From Phycisphaerae bacterium (GTDB lineage Bacteria > Planctomycetota > Phycisphaerae > UBA1845 > UTPLA1): 33,006 nucleotides of DNA. Below, one piece after another: positions 1 to 7,706 of this stretch. Each line of letters begins with the position of its first letter. Position 1 is the stretch's first letter. The notes beneath the pieces are model-generated. The model had not been told where the DNA came from and did no database searches. It worked only from the letters and a program-made list of their open reading frames with translations. The stretch covers positions 1-33,006 of the forward strand of contig JAUIHO010000029.1 of NCBI GenBank assembly GCA_030432035.1, written 5' to 3'. A program made the translations under genes and the position numbers.

Positions 1-162
1 GAGGATGTTCATCAGCGTCGTCTTGCCGGCGCCGTTTTCGCCCAGAAGGGCGATCACTTCGCCCTCGCGCAGCGACAAGCTGATCGCGTCATTCGCGACC
101 AGCTTGCCGAAGCGCTTGCTGACGTGTTTCAACTCAATCAATGGTGGGGCGGTCGGCGGCAT
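1..162 (-). CDS. ABC transporter ATP-binding protein, N-terminal part (cut by window edge)
   Basis: The first 54 codons of an ABC ATPase read leftward from ATG at 162 and leave the window in frame. The translation has an ABC N-terminal strand (LIELKHVSKRFGKLVA) followed by a complete Walker A, GENGAGKTT, at about residues 44-52. The start lies 11 bases after the stop of the upstream permease gene, so the two are almost certainly co-transcribed. By position it should be the MlaF-type ATPase that powers MlaE in lipid transport between membranes. The Walker A and the following LMNIL, however, look more like the sugar/nucleoside-uptake class of ABC ATPases than the GxSGSGKS form usual in MlaF. 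The Q-loop, signature and Walker B lie outside the window, so the subfamily cannot be settled here. Confidence 0.9.
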   Translation of the reverse strand, partial: MPPTAPPLIELKHVSKRFGKLVANDAISLSLREGEVIALLGENGAGKTTLMNIL

Positions 163-173
163 ATTGGTTCGGG

Positions 174-956
174 TTACAAGACGGGCTGGAATCCGTAGAT
201 CGACAATTGAATATCCTGCAGGACTTGAGCAAGCACGAAGTCGAGCGCGAGAATGGCGATAAACGAAATCACGAATGACGTGGTGCAGGCCTTGCCCACA
301 CCTTCTGCACCGGGGCGACAATGGAAGCCGGAATAGCATGAGATCAACCCAAGGGCCGCGCCGAAAAACACGCTCTTCACGATGCCGCTGTATAGATCGA
401 AGTTGGTGACGCTCTGCCGTGTGAAATCCCAATACGGCCCTGCGGGCACGCCTTCGACGACGACAGAGACAAACCAACCCCCCGCAGCGCCGGTGAAGTC
501 GGCAAAGAACGTAAGCGTCGGCGTCAGCACCGTGCAGGCCAGCACGCGCGGGGCGACGAGATAGCGCATCGGGTTCACGCCCATGCTGCGCAACGCGTCG
601 ATCTGTTCGGTCACGTTCATGGTGCCGAGTTCGGCCGTTAGTGCACCGCCGATACGACCGGCGAGCATGATGCCGGCGAGCACAGGGCCGAGTTCGCGCA
701 CGACGGAGAGATTCACCAGCGTGCCCATGCGTTCTTCGAGGCCCATCGCCCGAAACTGCTCGACGGCTTGCACGGCGATCACCATGCCGACGAACGCGCC
801 GGTGATCAAAATAACGGGCAACGAGCGATAGCCGACTTCGTAGAGCTGCGGAATCAGCAACCGCCAATTTCGCCGGTCAAAACCCCCGCGAAACATCGCC
901 GAAAACGCCTGCCAGGCGAAGATGAAGAAATCGCCGAGTTGTTGGATGCTCTTCAT
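174..956 (-). CDS. mlaE: MlaE-type ABC transporter permease
   Basis: This 260-residue integral membrane protein belongs to the MlaE/TTG2B permease family, the inner-membrane channel of the Mla lipid transporter that moves phospholipids between inner and outer membrane. Visible support includes the length (family members are about 255-265 residues), the hydrophobic segment near residues 47-66 (PVILITGAFVGMVIAVQAVE) and the family core ELGPVLAGIMLAGRIGGALTAELGTM followed by EQIDALRSMGVNP. The C-terminal third has further hydrophobic segments (SVFFGAALGLISCYSGF and FVISFIAILALDFVLAQVL). The ATPase gene follows 11 bases downstream. No mlaD or substrate-binding gene is visible; they may lie to the left of the window. 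The ATG at 956 has no strong ribosome-binding site, but the N-terminus fits the family. Confidence 0.93.
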   Translation of the reverse strand: MKSIQQLGDFFIFAWQAFSAMFRGGFDRRNWRLLIPQLYEVGYRSLPVILITGAFVGMVIAVQAVEQFRAMGLEERMGTLVNLSVVRELGPVLAGIMLAGRIGGALTAELGTMNVTEQIDALRSMGVNPMRYLVAPRVLACTVLTPTLTFFADFTGAAGGWFVSVVVEGVPAGPYWDFTRQSVTNFDLYSGIVKSVFFGAALGLISCYSGFHCRPGAEGVGKACTTSFVISFIAILALDFVLAQVLQDIQLSIYGFQPVL

Positions 957-1282
957 GCGTAAGTGGCTGCCGTTCTAACGCCCGCTCGGTGATCCGTGGC
1001 CGGTTAATGATAGTACCAATCAACTTCCTTCAATAACGGCAAGGTTATACCGGATTTTCGAGGGGGATGGGGGGAGGAGAGAACGGGCGCTCAGAATGGA
1101 ATACGCTCTCGGTGGGTGAGCGAAGGGGACGCCGGATAGGGCTATTGTAAGATTTGGTAGTCAGCGTTAACGAACGCTAAGGCGGAGGCATGCGGATACA
1201 TTGAGGAGTGCGGGCAAAGCGATAATTTGGGGCTGTAGGGGAAAGAATGTGTACCCGAACGGGAAACCGAAGCGCGCCAACA
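957..1282. other. Intergenic stretch with no gene
   Basis: I find no convincing coding sequence or RNA gene here. There is a purine-rich patch with two long G runs (about 1061-1080). The segment must hold the mlaE promoter on the minus strand, but no clear -35/-10 pair stands out. It ends at the hairpin repeat that flanks the next gene. Confidence 0.6.
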
Positions 1283-1305
1283 TCAGAGCCGCGGGCTGTG
1301 CCCGC
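1283..1305. repeat. Left copy of inverted hairpin repeat flanking the zinc-ribbon gene
   Basis: The sequence is TCAGAGCC followed by a hairpin with stem GCGGGC and a 3-base loop. Its reverse complement matches the copy at 2051-2074 except in the loop. The gene's stop codon begins 3 bases after this repeat. Confidence 0.8.
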
Positions 1306-1308
1306 ATG

Positions 1309-1965
1309 TTATTTCGATGAGGCGTCGATTATCGTCTGATTCAACTTGGAAAGTGGCGTCCCACATTCCGGGCAGATGCCGCTGACATTCTCGCGAAGAT
1401 CGAAGCCGCATTGGCGGCAAGCCGTGGGGTCGAAGCGGTGCCAGCGAATGTAAATCAGAATCGCCTGAAACATTCCGACGGGTAATTGAATAAACCAGAG
1501 AGGTAATGCGATATAAACCATCGGTATCGATGCGTTGAGTCGTTGAGGGCAGTTGGTGCAGATATTTCTAGGTATGATTATGTGCTTCCCGGAGCGATAT
1601 TCGCCGAATGTTGGTGTTTCAAAGTAGCGGACAGAAAGAAATCCGCGCATTCTTGGTTGGGTCTCCCAGCCCGAAACTAACCAGCCATCGTCATTTGCGT
1701 GATTCCGAATGTATTCATCGAAGCTCGCGTTGCTTCCTTTATATCTTTCCGCGTTCAAGTGGATTCCATGATCTGCAAAACCAATGTCAAATCGAAATCT
1801 GCCGTGGTCATTGCGATACCAATATTCATGTTCTGATATCAGGACTTCAATGACTGCCGTGGCAACAAGAATGACGATGCAAGCCACGGCGAGTTTCGTG
1901 ACACAGTAGCGAACTCGACCGACGCGAATACGCCGTCGCAATTTATTCAACGTTTCCGTGGCCAT
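1309..1965 (-). CDS. Membrane protein with C-terminal zinc ribbon, function unknown
   Basis: About 218 residues from ATG at 1965. A longer reading to 2085 exists, but its first 40 residues translate the flanking repeat, so I reject it. Visible features are an N-terminal hydrophobic segment near residues 22-42 (TKLAVACIVILVATAVIEVLI), a polar middle domain, a second hydrophobic segment near residues 150-170 (PMVYIALPLWFIQLPVGMF) and a C-terminal four-cysteine ribbon, CRQCGFDLRENVSGICPECG. This ribbon with its GFDLR-x-N-x-SG spacing recurs in small planctomycete membrane proteins, and a second example lies at 14620-15042. Base composition is low: 50 of 120 bases (42%) are G or C at 1741-1860, against 65% in a sampled stretch of neighbouring pntB. 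Together with the flanking inverted repeats this suggests a mobile or recently acquired cassette. No catalytic motif is visible; function unknown. Confidence 0.75.
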   Translation of the reverse strand: MATETLNKLRRRIRVGRVRYCVTKLAVACIVILVATAVIEVLISEHEYWYRNDHGRFRFDIGFADHGIHLNAERYKGSNASFDEYIRNHANDDGWLVSGWETQPRMRGFLSVRYFETPTFGEYRSGKHIIIPRNICTNCPQRLNASIPMVYIALPLWFIQLPVGMFQAILIYIRWHRFDPTACRQCGFDLRENVSGICPECGTPLSKLNQTIIDASSK

Positions 1966-2050
1966 GGCACATATTCTATGCAATGGCCAAGTGACGATGA
2001 ATTCTGAAATTAACCTATAACTACAGCACTCCCGGTCGCCGTAAATCCCT

Positions 2051-2074
2051 GCGGGCGATAGCCCGCGGCTCTGA
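2051..2074. repeat. Right copy of inverted hairpin repeat flanking the zinc-ribbon gene
   Basis: A hairpin with GCGGGC and GCCCGC arms and loop GATA is followed by GGCTCTGA. It is the inverted mate of 1283-1305; stems and tail match, and only the loop differs (GATA here, ACA in the mate's reverse complement). Reading through it creates the spurious N-terminal extension of the zinc-ribbon gene. Confidence 0.8.
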
Positions 2075-2193
2075 CGGTGCGGCACAACATGCCCGGGCGC
2101 GGCGATACGCGCGTCAATGTGTCCAAATCAGACATCGCGCATGGCGTTGCAAAAAATCACCAAATCAAAAAATCGCTCGATCACCAAATCGCA

Positions 2194-3660
2194 TCAAGCT
2201 TCCTTCAACGCTTCGATCATCTCCTGAAACGCCTTCTTACCGTCGCCGAAGAACATCAGCGTGTTGTCGGCGGCGAAGAGGGGGTTGGGGATGCCGGCGT
2301 ACCCGGGGCTGAGGCTACGCTTGATCACGATTACCGTGCGGGCCTTATCGACGTCGATGATGGGCATACCCGCAATGGGCGAGTTGGGGTCGGTCCGCGC
2401 GACGGGGTTCACGACGTCGTTGGCACCGATGACGCCGGCGACGTCGACCTGATCCATTTCCGGGTTGATGTCGTCCATTTCGCGCAGCTTGTCATACGGG
2501 ATGTTCGCTTCGGCAAGCAGCACGTTCATATGGCCGGGCATGCGGCCCGCGACCGGGTGAATGGCGAAGTCAACGTTCGCGCCAAACTTCGATTCGAGCA
2601 GGTTGGCTAAATCGCGCACGGCGTGTTGGGCTTGCGAAACGGCCATGCCGTAACCCGGAATGATCACGACGCGACGCGATGTTTCGAGCAACATGGCGAC
2701 TTCATCGCCGGAGGTGCTCTTGATCTTACCTTCGTAAACGTCGTCGGCCGAAGCCGTGCTGCTGCTCGCCCCCATCGTGGCGAACATCACATTGGCAAGG
2801 CTACGGTTCATCGCCTTACACATAATGCTGGTAAGGATGAGCCCGGACGCACCGACGAGCGAGCCGGCGATGATGAGCACGTTGTTGCTAATAACGAAGC
2901 CAGTCGCAGCAGCGGCCAAACCCGAATACGAGTTGAGCAGCGCAATGACCACGGGCATGTCGGCACCGCCAATGGGTGTAACGAGTGTGACACCCAGAAT
3001 ACACGACACGAGCACAATGCCGAGGAAAAACAAACCGTTGTCAGGATTGATAACGGATTGATAGCACAGGAATAGGCCGAGCAGAACGAGGGCGGCGTTA
3101 AGGATCTTCTGCGCCGGGATGAATTCGCCTTCGGGCACCCATTTGAGGCCGGCGAGTTTGCCATAGGCGACGAGGCTACCGAGTAGCGTTACGCCGCCGA
3201 TCAACGCCGATGCCGTTGCGGCAATCGCGCCCTGCATCAGGGCGATTTGCGCGCCGGCAGTCTCCACACCGATCAAGTCGCGCGCACCGCGCACGAGACC
3301 TTCCTTGAAACCTTCATCGCCACCCGACAGCATCCATGCGGCGGCGACAAACACCGACGCGACACCGCCGAAGCCGTTAAACAACGCGACGAGTTCGGGC
3401 ATGCCCGTCATCTCGACGCGAATCGCGAGAAATGCGCCGATGCCGGTACCAATGACGAGACCGGCAATCATGACGGGGAAGCTGACGATGTGTTGATCGA
3501 GCAGCGTCACGCCGACGGCGACCAACATGCCCAGCGCGCCGAGCAGGTTACCGCGCACGGCCGTCTTCGGATGCGTCAGCCCCTTGAGGCCGAAGATGAA
3601 CAGGATCGATGCCAGCAAATAGGCACCGTTAATGAGTAGTGCGTTGGAAGCTGCCAGCAC
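2194..3660 (-). CDS. pntB: NAD(P) transhydrogenase subunit beta
   Basis: The beta subunit of proton-translocating nicotinamide nucleotide transhydrogenase, which couples hydride transfer from NADH to NADP+ to proton re-entry across the inner membrane. The 488-residue length fits the family (about 460-490). The N-terminal two thirds are a multi-helix membrane domain starting LLASILFIFGLKGLTHPKTAVRGN. The C-terminal domain III binds NADP(H) and shows VVIIPGYGMAVSQAQHAVRDLANLL and the HPVAGRMPGHMNVLLAEANIPYD core, ending with GDGKKAFQEMIEAL. I place the start at GTG 3660, 4 bases after the pntAB stop and behind GGAAGGG. A longer frame to 3807 would only overlap pntAB out of frame. It is the last gene of a three-gene operon. 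Confidence 0.95.
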   Translation of the reverse strand: MLAASNALLINGAYLLASILFIFGLKGLTHPKTAVRGNLLGALGMLVAVGVTLLDQHIVSFPVMIAGLVIGTGIGAFLAIRVEMTGMPELVALFNGFGGVASVFVAAAWMLSGGDEGFKEGLVRGARDLIGVETAGAQIALMQGAIAATASALIGGVTLLGSLVAYGKLAGLKWVPEGEFIPAQKILNAALVLLGLFLCYQSVINPDNGLFFLGIVLVSCILGVTLVTPIGGADMPVVIALLNSYSGLAAAATGFVISNNVLIIAGSLVGASGLILTSIMCKAMNRSLANVMFATMGASSSTASADDVYEGKIKSTSGDEVAMLLETSRRVVIIPGYGMAVSQAQHAVRDLANLLESKFGANVDFAIHPVAGRMPGHMNVLLAEANIPYDKLREMDDINPEMDQVDVAGVIGANDVVNPVARTDPNSPIAGMPIIDVDKARTVIVIKRSLSPGYAGIPNPLFAADNTLMFFGDGKKAFQEMIEALKEA

Positions 3661-3664
3661 GAGC

Positions 3665-3946
3665 TTATCCCTTCCGCTTAAACATGCTGAGCATGCGATT
3701 GGTGACAAGGAAACCGCCGACCACGTTGATGGTGGCGAACAAGACAGCCAAGAAACCGAGCGCTTGCGGCAAGACGGGGACGTCGCTGCCCGCGGCAACG
3801 ACGGCACCGATGAGCGTGACGCCGCTGATCGCGTTAGAGCCCGACATGAGCGGCGTGTGCAACGTCGGCGGAATCTTCGTGATGATTTCGAAGCCGATGA
3901 AGATCGCCAGTACGAAGATCGTTAATAACGTGATGATCGCATCCAT
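3665..3946 (-). CDS. pntAB: NAD(P) transhydrogenase subunit alpha, membrane part (alpha-2)
   Basis: A 93-residue protein equivalent to the C-terminal membrane domain of single-chain PntA, found as a separate subunit in many bacteria. It shows three hydrophobic segments: residues about 4-20 (IITLLTIFVLAIFIGFE), 40-52 (ISGVTLIGAVVAA) and 60-80 (LPQALGFLAVLFATINVVGGF). The connecting PPTLHTPLMSGSNAISG motif is highly characteristic. The ATG at 3946 follows the pntAA stop by 3 bases, and the stop precedes the pntB GTG by 4 bases, so the three are translationally linked. Together with pntAA and pntB it completes the split-alpha transhydrogenase. Confidence 0.95.
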   Translation of the reverse strand: MDAIITLLTIFVLAIFIGFEIITKIPPTLHTPLMSGSNAISGVTLIGAVVAAGSDVPVLPQALGFLAVLFATINVVGGFLVTNRMLSMFKRKG

Positions 3947-3949
3947 GAT

Positions 3950-5116
3950 TTATGCGGGGCTCCCTTCGGCGGCGGACAACGGTTCGAGCTTCATCGTCTC
4001 GCGTGTCCGCGCGTGCACGATCTCGCCGCCTTCCGTGATGACGGTGCCGGTGACGCACTCGTCGGCTTTATCGAGTTGGATTTGGCCTTCCTTCGTCAGG
4101 TCTTGCAGGAACGCCATGATGTTGCGCGAGTACATTTGGCTGGCGTGATACGGAATCGTCGCCGGAATGTTCTGCGGGCCGAGGATTACAACGCCGTCGT
4201 GTACAACGCGCTCGCCGAGTTGCGTTGATTCGCAGTTACCGCCGCCTTCTGCAGCAAGGTCCACGACTACCGAACCGGGCCGCATGCGACCGAGCGTTTC
4301 GTTGGTGATCAGGATCGGCGCTTTGCGCCCGGGGATGAGTGCTGTCGAAATGATGATGTCGGACTCGGCGGAATGATCGGCGATGAGTTGAGCCTGCTTC
4401 TGCTTATATTCCTCGGACATTTCCTTTGCGTAACCGCCAGCGTCTTCGGCGTCTTCGTTCGACGCAGCGACTTCAACGAAACGCGCGCCGAGCGACTCGA
4501 CTTGTTCTTTCACGGCGGGGCGTACGTCAAACGCTTCGACGACTGCGCCTAGGCGGCGCGCCGTCGCAATGGCTTGCAAACCCGCAACACCAGCACCGAG
4601 GATCAGCACCTTGGCGGGGGTAATCGTACCCGCGGCAGTCATCATCATCGGGAACATCTTGTCGAGTTCGGACGCGGCCAATAGCACGGCCTTGTAACCC
4701 GCGATGGTGCTCATGGAGCTGAGCACGTCCATCTTCTGCGCGCGACTGATACGCGGCATCATGTCCATCGCAATCGCAATCACGCCATGGTCGGCGAGGC
4801 GCTTCACGAGTTCGTGATTCACCAACGGTTGCAACACGCAGAATAGCATCTGGCCGCTGCGCAACCACGTGAATTCGGCATCGGTCGGCGGATGCGTCAG
4901 TACGATCGCATCGCATTGATTGCTCAAATCCGAAGCGCTGTCGGCGATGGTCGCACCGGCGGCGGTATAAGCGTCGTCAGTAAAACCGGCGGCCATACCC
5001 GCGCCGCTTTGAATGACGCACTCGAGGCCAAGTTTTTTGAGTTTGGTGACAGTCTCGGGCACCAGGGCGACCCGGTGTTCCCCTTCAATATAAGATTTCG
5101 GCGCGCCGATTTTCAT
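3950..5116 (-). CDS. pntAA: NAD(P) transhydrogenase subunit alpha, NAD-binding part (alpha-1)
   Basis: A 388-residue soluble subunit that binds NAD(H) and passes hydride to the NADP(H) site of PntB. The N-terminus MKIGAPKSYIEGEHRVALVPETVTKL is typical of the alanine dehydrogenase/PntA N-terminal domain. PRISRAQKMDVLSSM (about residues 141-155) is the loop near the active site, and VLILGAGVAGLQAIATARRLGAVVEAFDVRP is the Rossmann NAD-binding core. The EGGGN region follows further on. Length matches split-type alpha-1 subunits (about 380). A GGAG at 5126-5123 sits 6 bases upstream of ATG 5116. It is the first gene of the operon, so the promoter should lie in 5117-5370. Confidence 0.95.
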   Translation of the reverse strand: MKIGAPKSYIEGEHRVALVPETVTKLKKLGLECVIQSGAGMAAGFTDDAYTAAGATIADSASDLSNQCDAIVLTHPPTDAEFTWLRSGQMLFCVLQPLVNHELVKRLADHGVIAIAMDMMPRISRAQKMDVLSSMSTIAGYKAVLLAASELDKMFPMMMTAAGTITPAKVLILGAGVAGLQAIATARRLGAVVEAFDVRPAVKEQVESLGARFVEVAASNEDAEDAGGYAKEMSEEYKQKQAQLIADHSAESDIIISTALIPGRKAPILITNETLGRMRPGSVVVDLAAEGGGNCESTQLGERVVHDGVVILGPQNIPATIPYHASQMYSRNIMAFLQDLTKEGQIQLDKADECVTGTVITEGGEIVHARTRETMKLEPLSAAEGSPA

Positions 5117-5654
5117 GCAGATCTCCGATCGGGTGTTTCGCCTTATTTCTTCGGCAATTGCGGCGTGCGGGCGCAGCTATATACACGGGCGAAAACTTCC
5201 CTGCAGTGTATGCGCCTAACAAACCTAGCCAAGGGGCGTCGGGCGTTTCGCCAACGTCTCACACAAAGCGTTACGCACCAGTGATGGTTGCGCAGCGCTG
5301 CGAACAAACGCGCAGGATGTTAGTCGGCCTATTTGAAACCGAGGTAAATCGTCAAAGTTGCGCCAAGCCCGTGCCGCTGCTCTGTAAGCAGTGCCTAAAC
5401 GATAAAGCTGTGCCACTGCTCTATGAGCAGTGCCGACCCTGACAACGGGCAACCCTGTCCCATCTCTTACATTGAGGAGGAAAAGTCCGCGCGGCAGGGC
5501 ACCCGACCTTTACGACCCCTGAGTCAACATAACCACCCTCCTCCCAAAGCCACCGCACGGTAGGCCCGATTTACCAGTGGTATAGTTGACGAACCCGCCG
5601 AATCGCCCTCAAAGGTAGCGAGGTCGGCCCTGACCGGTCAGAATCAAGGGACGT
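5117..5654. other. Divergent intergenic region, no gene
   Basis: This 538-base region separates the minus-strand pnt operon from the plus-strand sigma factor and must contain both promoters. I see no credible coding sequence. It holds the paired hairpin repeats at 5371-5434 and a possible stem between GAGGAGG (5474-5480) and the CCTCCTC around 5538-5544. The sigma-factor ribosome-binding site AAGGGA is at 5646-5651. Confidence 0.6.
5371..5434. repeat. Two direct copies of a 25-bp hairpin repeat
   Basis: Copies at 5371-5395 and 5410-5434 start 39 bases apart. Both read GTGCC(A/G)CTGCTCT, then a short variable part, then AGCAGTGCC. Each is self-complementary (CACTGCTC / GAGCAGTG) and can fold into a hairpin, with compensating variation between the copies. 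No T-tract follows, so they do not look like ordinary terminators. Confidence 0.75.
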
Positions 5655-6257
5655 ATGAGCGAACCGACCGTCCGTGAACTTTGTGAAGCGCTTGCCGGGG
5701 GCGACGACCGTGCGTTTGAGCGGTTGTACGACCGGTATCACCAGCGTGTGCGGCTGGTGGCGTGGCGTATTTCGCATCGGGCGGACTGGGTGGACGATCT
5801 TGTAAATGAGGGTTGGACACGGGCGTTTCACCAGCGCTCGAAATATGACCCGAAGTACGACTTCATGGTCTGGGTGGTCGGGATCGTTCGGAATGTGTAC
5901 CGCGAATATTGCCGTCAGGGCCGGTTAACGATCCAGCATAATGACGATGTGGACGTGGCGGCGGACGGACCGACTGACGATATGTCTCCTGAGGCACTCG
6001 CGCACGAAGCGGAAGTACTTTTTTCGCTGAATGAATGCGTGTCGAAATTATCGGACGAAGATGGGGTAATTGTGCGGCGGCGGTTCTTTGAAGGGGCGTC
6101 GTTAAGGCTGATAGCACAAGAACTTAACCTCCCGGAGGCGACGCTACGGGCGTCGCGCGTACCGGGGGTGTTGGACCAGCTCCGTCGGTGCCTGGCGAAA
6201 AAAAATATCGAGATTCCTGCAGAATTTTCTGCGCGCGCCCTCGGTGATACGCAATAG
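5655..6257 (+). CDS. ECF-type RNA polymerase sigma factor
   Basis: A 200-residue sigma-70 family protein. Region 2 spans about residues 22-90: AFERLYDRYHQRVRLVAWRI, then DLVNEGWTRAFHQ and the promoter-melting segment FMVWVVGIVRNVYREYCR. Region 4 spans about residues 130-178: LSDEDGVIVRRRFFEGASLRLIAQELNLPEATLRASRV, a helix-turn-helix for -35 recognition. Regions 1 and 3 are absent, as expected for ECF factors. The last helix reads SRVPGVLDQLRRCL, where a proline-glycine pair interrupts the usual basic helix. The next gene starts 13 bases downstream, so they are probably co-transcribed. A membrane anti-sigma partner is expected there. The target promoters cannot be told from the sequence. Confidence 0.9.
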   Translation: MSEPTVRELCEALAGGDDRAFERLYDRYHQRVRLVAWRISHRADWVDDLVNEGWTRAFHQRSKYDPKYDFMVWVVGIVRNVYREYCRQGRLTIQHNDDVDVAADGPTDDMSPEALAHEAEVLFSLNECVSKLSDEDGVIVRRRFFEGASLRLIAQELNLPEATLRASRVPGVLDQLRRCLAKKNIEIPAEFSARALGDTQ

Positions 6258-6270
6258 CGTATGGAGTTCA

Positions 6271-6693
6271 ATGATGACTACGCGAAATGGCAATTTGGAA
6301 TCCCTGCTCGTCACACTCGGTGACGCCCGCCAGGCCGGTGCGTTCGACGGTGCGACGACCAGTTACCCGTGGCAGGCCACGACGGTTTCGGCTCAGAGCC
6401 CGAAGCAATCATGGCAGGCTCGGCTCTGGAAGGTGGTTCCGTTGGCTGCGGCAGCCGCAGTCGCTGTTCTTTTCGTGGGGCCGTCTTGGGCGCCTGAGGG
6501 GAGCGGCAGCCCGATTGTCCAAAACACGATCGATTCCGTCACAGGCCCGGAAACCTGTAAAACCATCGAAGGCGACTTCAATGGCGATGGCGTCAAGAAT
6601 GGGAAGGACATCCCGGTGATGATCGAGATGATGCGAAACGGCGAGATTACGATGTCGCCGGATGAGTACGCTCGAGCACTGCTAAACGGCTAA
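6271..6693 (+). CDS. Single-pass membrane protein with dockerin-like calcium loop; possible sigma-factor partner
   Basis: About 140 residues from ATG 6271 (a second ATG follows at 6274; GGAG at 6263-6266). An in-frame GTG at 6244 would overlap the sigma gene and is less likely. The first 50 residues are polar and presumably cytoplasmic. A hydrophobic stretch, VVPLAAAAAVAVLFVGPSW, is the only membrane segment. The exported C-terminus carries one EF-hand/dockerin loop, DFNGDGVKNGKDI, with D1, N3, D5, N9 and D12 in calcium-ligand positions, then two helices. By position it would be an anti-sigma or sensor for the preceding ECF factor, but the zinc anti-sigma motif (Hx3Cx2C) is absent. A strong terminator follows at 6724. 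Confidence 0.75.
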   Translation: MMTTRNGNLESLLVTLGDARQAGAFDGATTSYPWQATTVSAQSPKQSWQARLWKVVPLAAAAAVAVLFVGPSWAPEGSGSPIVQNTIDSVTGPETCKTIEGDFNGDGVKNGKDIPVMIEMMRNGEITMSPDEYARALLNG

Positions 6694-6723
6694 GCTCGCT
6701 ATCATAAAAATCTCTTGCAATGT

Positions 6724-6770
6724 GAGGCCGGGTTGGTGTCTAGGACGCCACCTCGGCCTCGCGTTATTTT
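6724..6770 (+). terminator. Rho-independent terminator of the sigma-factor operon
   Basis: A long stem from GAGGCCG at 6724 to CGGCCTC ending at 6760, with a few mismatches and a 4-6 base loop, is followed by GCGTTATTTT. It sits 31 bases after the stop at 6693. Confidence 0.8.
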
Positions 6771-6822
6771 ACGGGTCGGTTTTTCGAGTCATTAATGACG
6801 GTATCTTCCAGAGCATCCGTTC

Positions 6823-7706
6823 ATGAGTGGAACCTGTTTCAGTATCGAGGGTGAGATTGAAGAGCGGCTTTTGAAGCCGGTTACACTTCCACGCACAATT
6901 TGGGATCGCTTGAAAGGGCGCACGCGCTTCCGTGAACCACAGGTAGGCCACCGCGGAGACGTTGTAATCACCACGATTTATCTTCCCGAACTTGCCGAAC
7001 AACTCGCCCACGGCCTTCAGGAGTATGTGATACGAAGAGCAGGGAAGCCGCACGATCCGACCGACGCTACGCTCGATTACCTTAAATTGGCAACTTCGGC
7101 ACTAGTTCGACAAGAAAAACAACCGAGCAACGAGAATGCACCATGGCATCTTCAAGTCAATTTTAGTGGTTGTGCCGGCGCGGCAGATGTAAGCTCAGAG
7201 GTCGCGGTCCATTGGTTAGAAAATTGGATTCAGACTGATTGGTCGATCATTAATACTTAGCTTATTGCACAGACGGGATTTAAATTATCAATTGATTGGT
7301 CGCCCGAATTCGCCAAGCCGACCACAGTTTTCGTACCGGTCAATTGCTTCTACGTCCAACGCGTCAAAGATGGTGAATGGAATACGGTCGACACGACATA
7401 TTTCGTCAACGGTGATGAATGGGGCGGCGAACTTACAGATATTTTGTTGCGCAAGGAGTTTGAGCGACGAAATATTGGATGCGACCAATGCTTGTGCCAG
7501 ATTTGTGCACCTGATTTCAAGCCGGTTCAGTATGACTTGGAAACCGCTGCGAACAAGTATCGTACCTCAAAATCAATGTAGTGCGGTGGGGTGTATTCAA
7601 CTTACCGAAACGCGCGACATTCGAATTGGATTTTGCAAAGCTGCCACAAAGATCAATTCGACATCTTGTTTTGTTTCCCAATTCGATCCCGTTTATGCCT
7701 CGCTGA
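6823..7706 (+). pseudogene. Decayed gene of unknown family, broken by an in-frame amber stop and a frameshift
   Basis: Three pieces read as one protein. Piece 1 (ATG 6823 to 7257) gives 145 residues ending WIQTDWSIINT, then TAG at 7258-7260. Piece 2 continues in the same frame, from 7261 to TAG at 7579-7581, with protein-like composition (KPTTVFVPVNCFYVQRVKDG, then FVNGDEWGGELTDILLRKEF and CDQCLCQICAPDF) but no ATG or GTG start. Piece 3 is open in another plus frame across about 7545-7703 (VSYLKINVVRWGVFNLPKRA, then FELDFAKLPQRSIRHLVLFP), ending TGA at 7704-7706. The restored length would be about 290 residues. I do not recognise the family. Alternatives are two separate genes, or readthrough of TAG. 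The 3' end overlaps the convergent ATP-grasp gene by 14 bases. GC in 7441-7500 is 47%, below the surroundings. Confidence 0.55.

Noticed and set aside
5474-5545. GAGGAGGAAAAGTCCG followed by CAGGG resembles the conserved 5' part of bacterial RNase P RNA
   Set aside because: Only about 170 bases remain before the sigma gene, the other conserved regions and the 3' end are not seen, and an extra A interrupts the motif. Coincidence is more likely.
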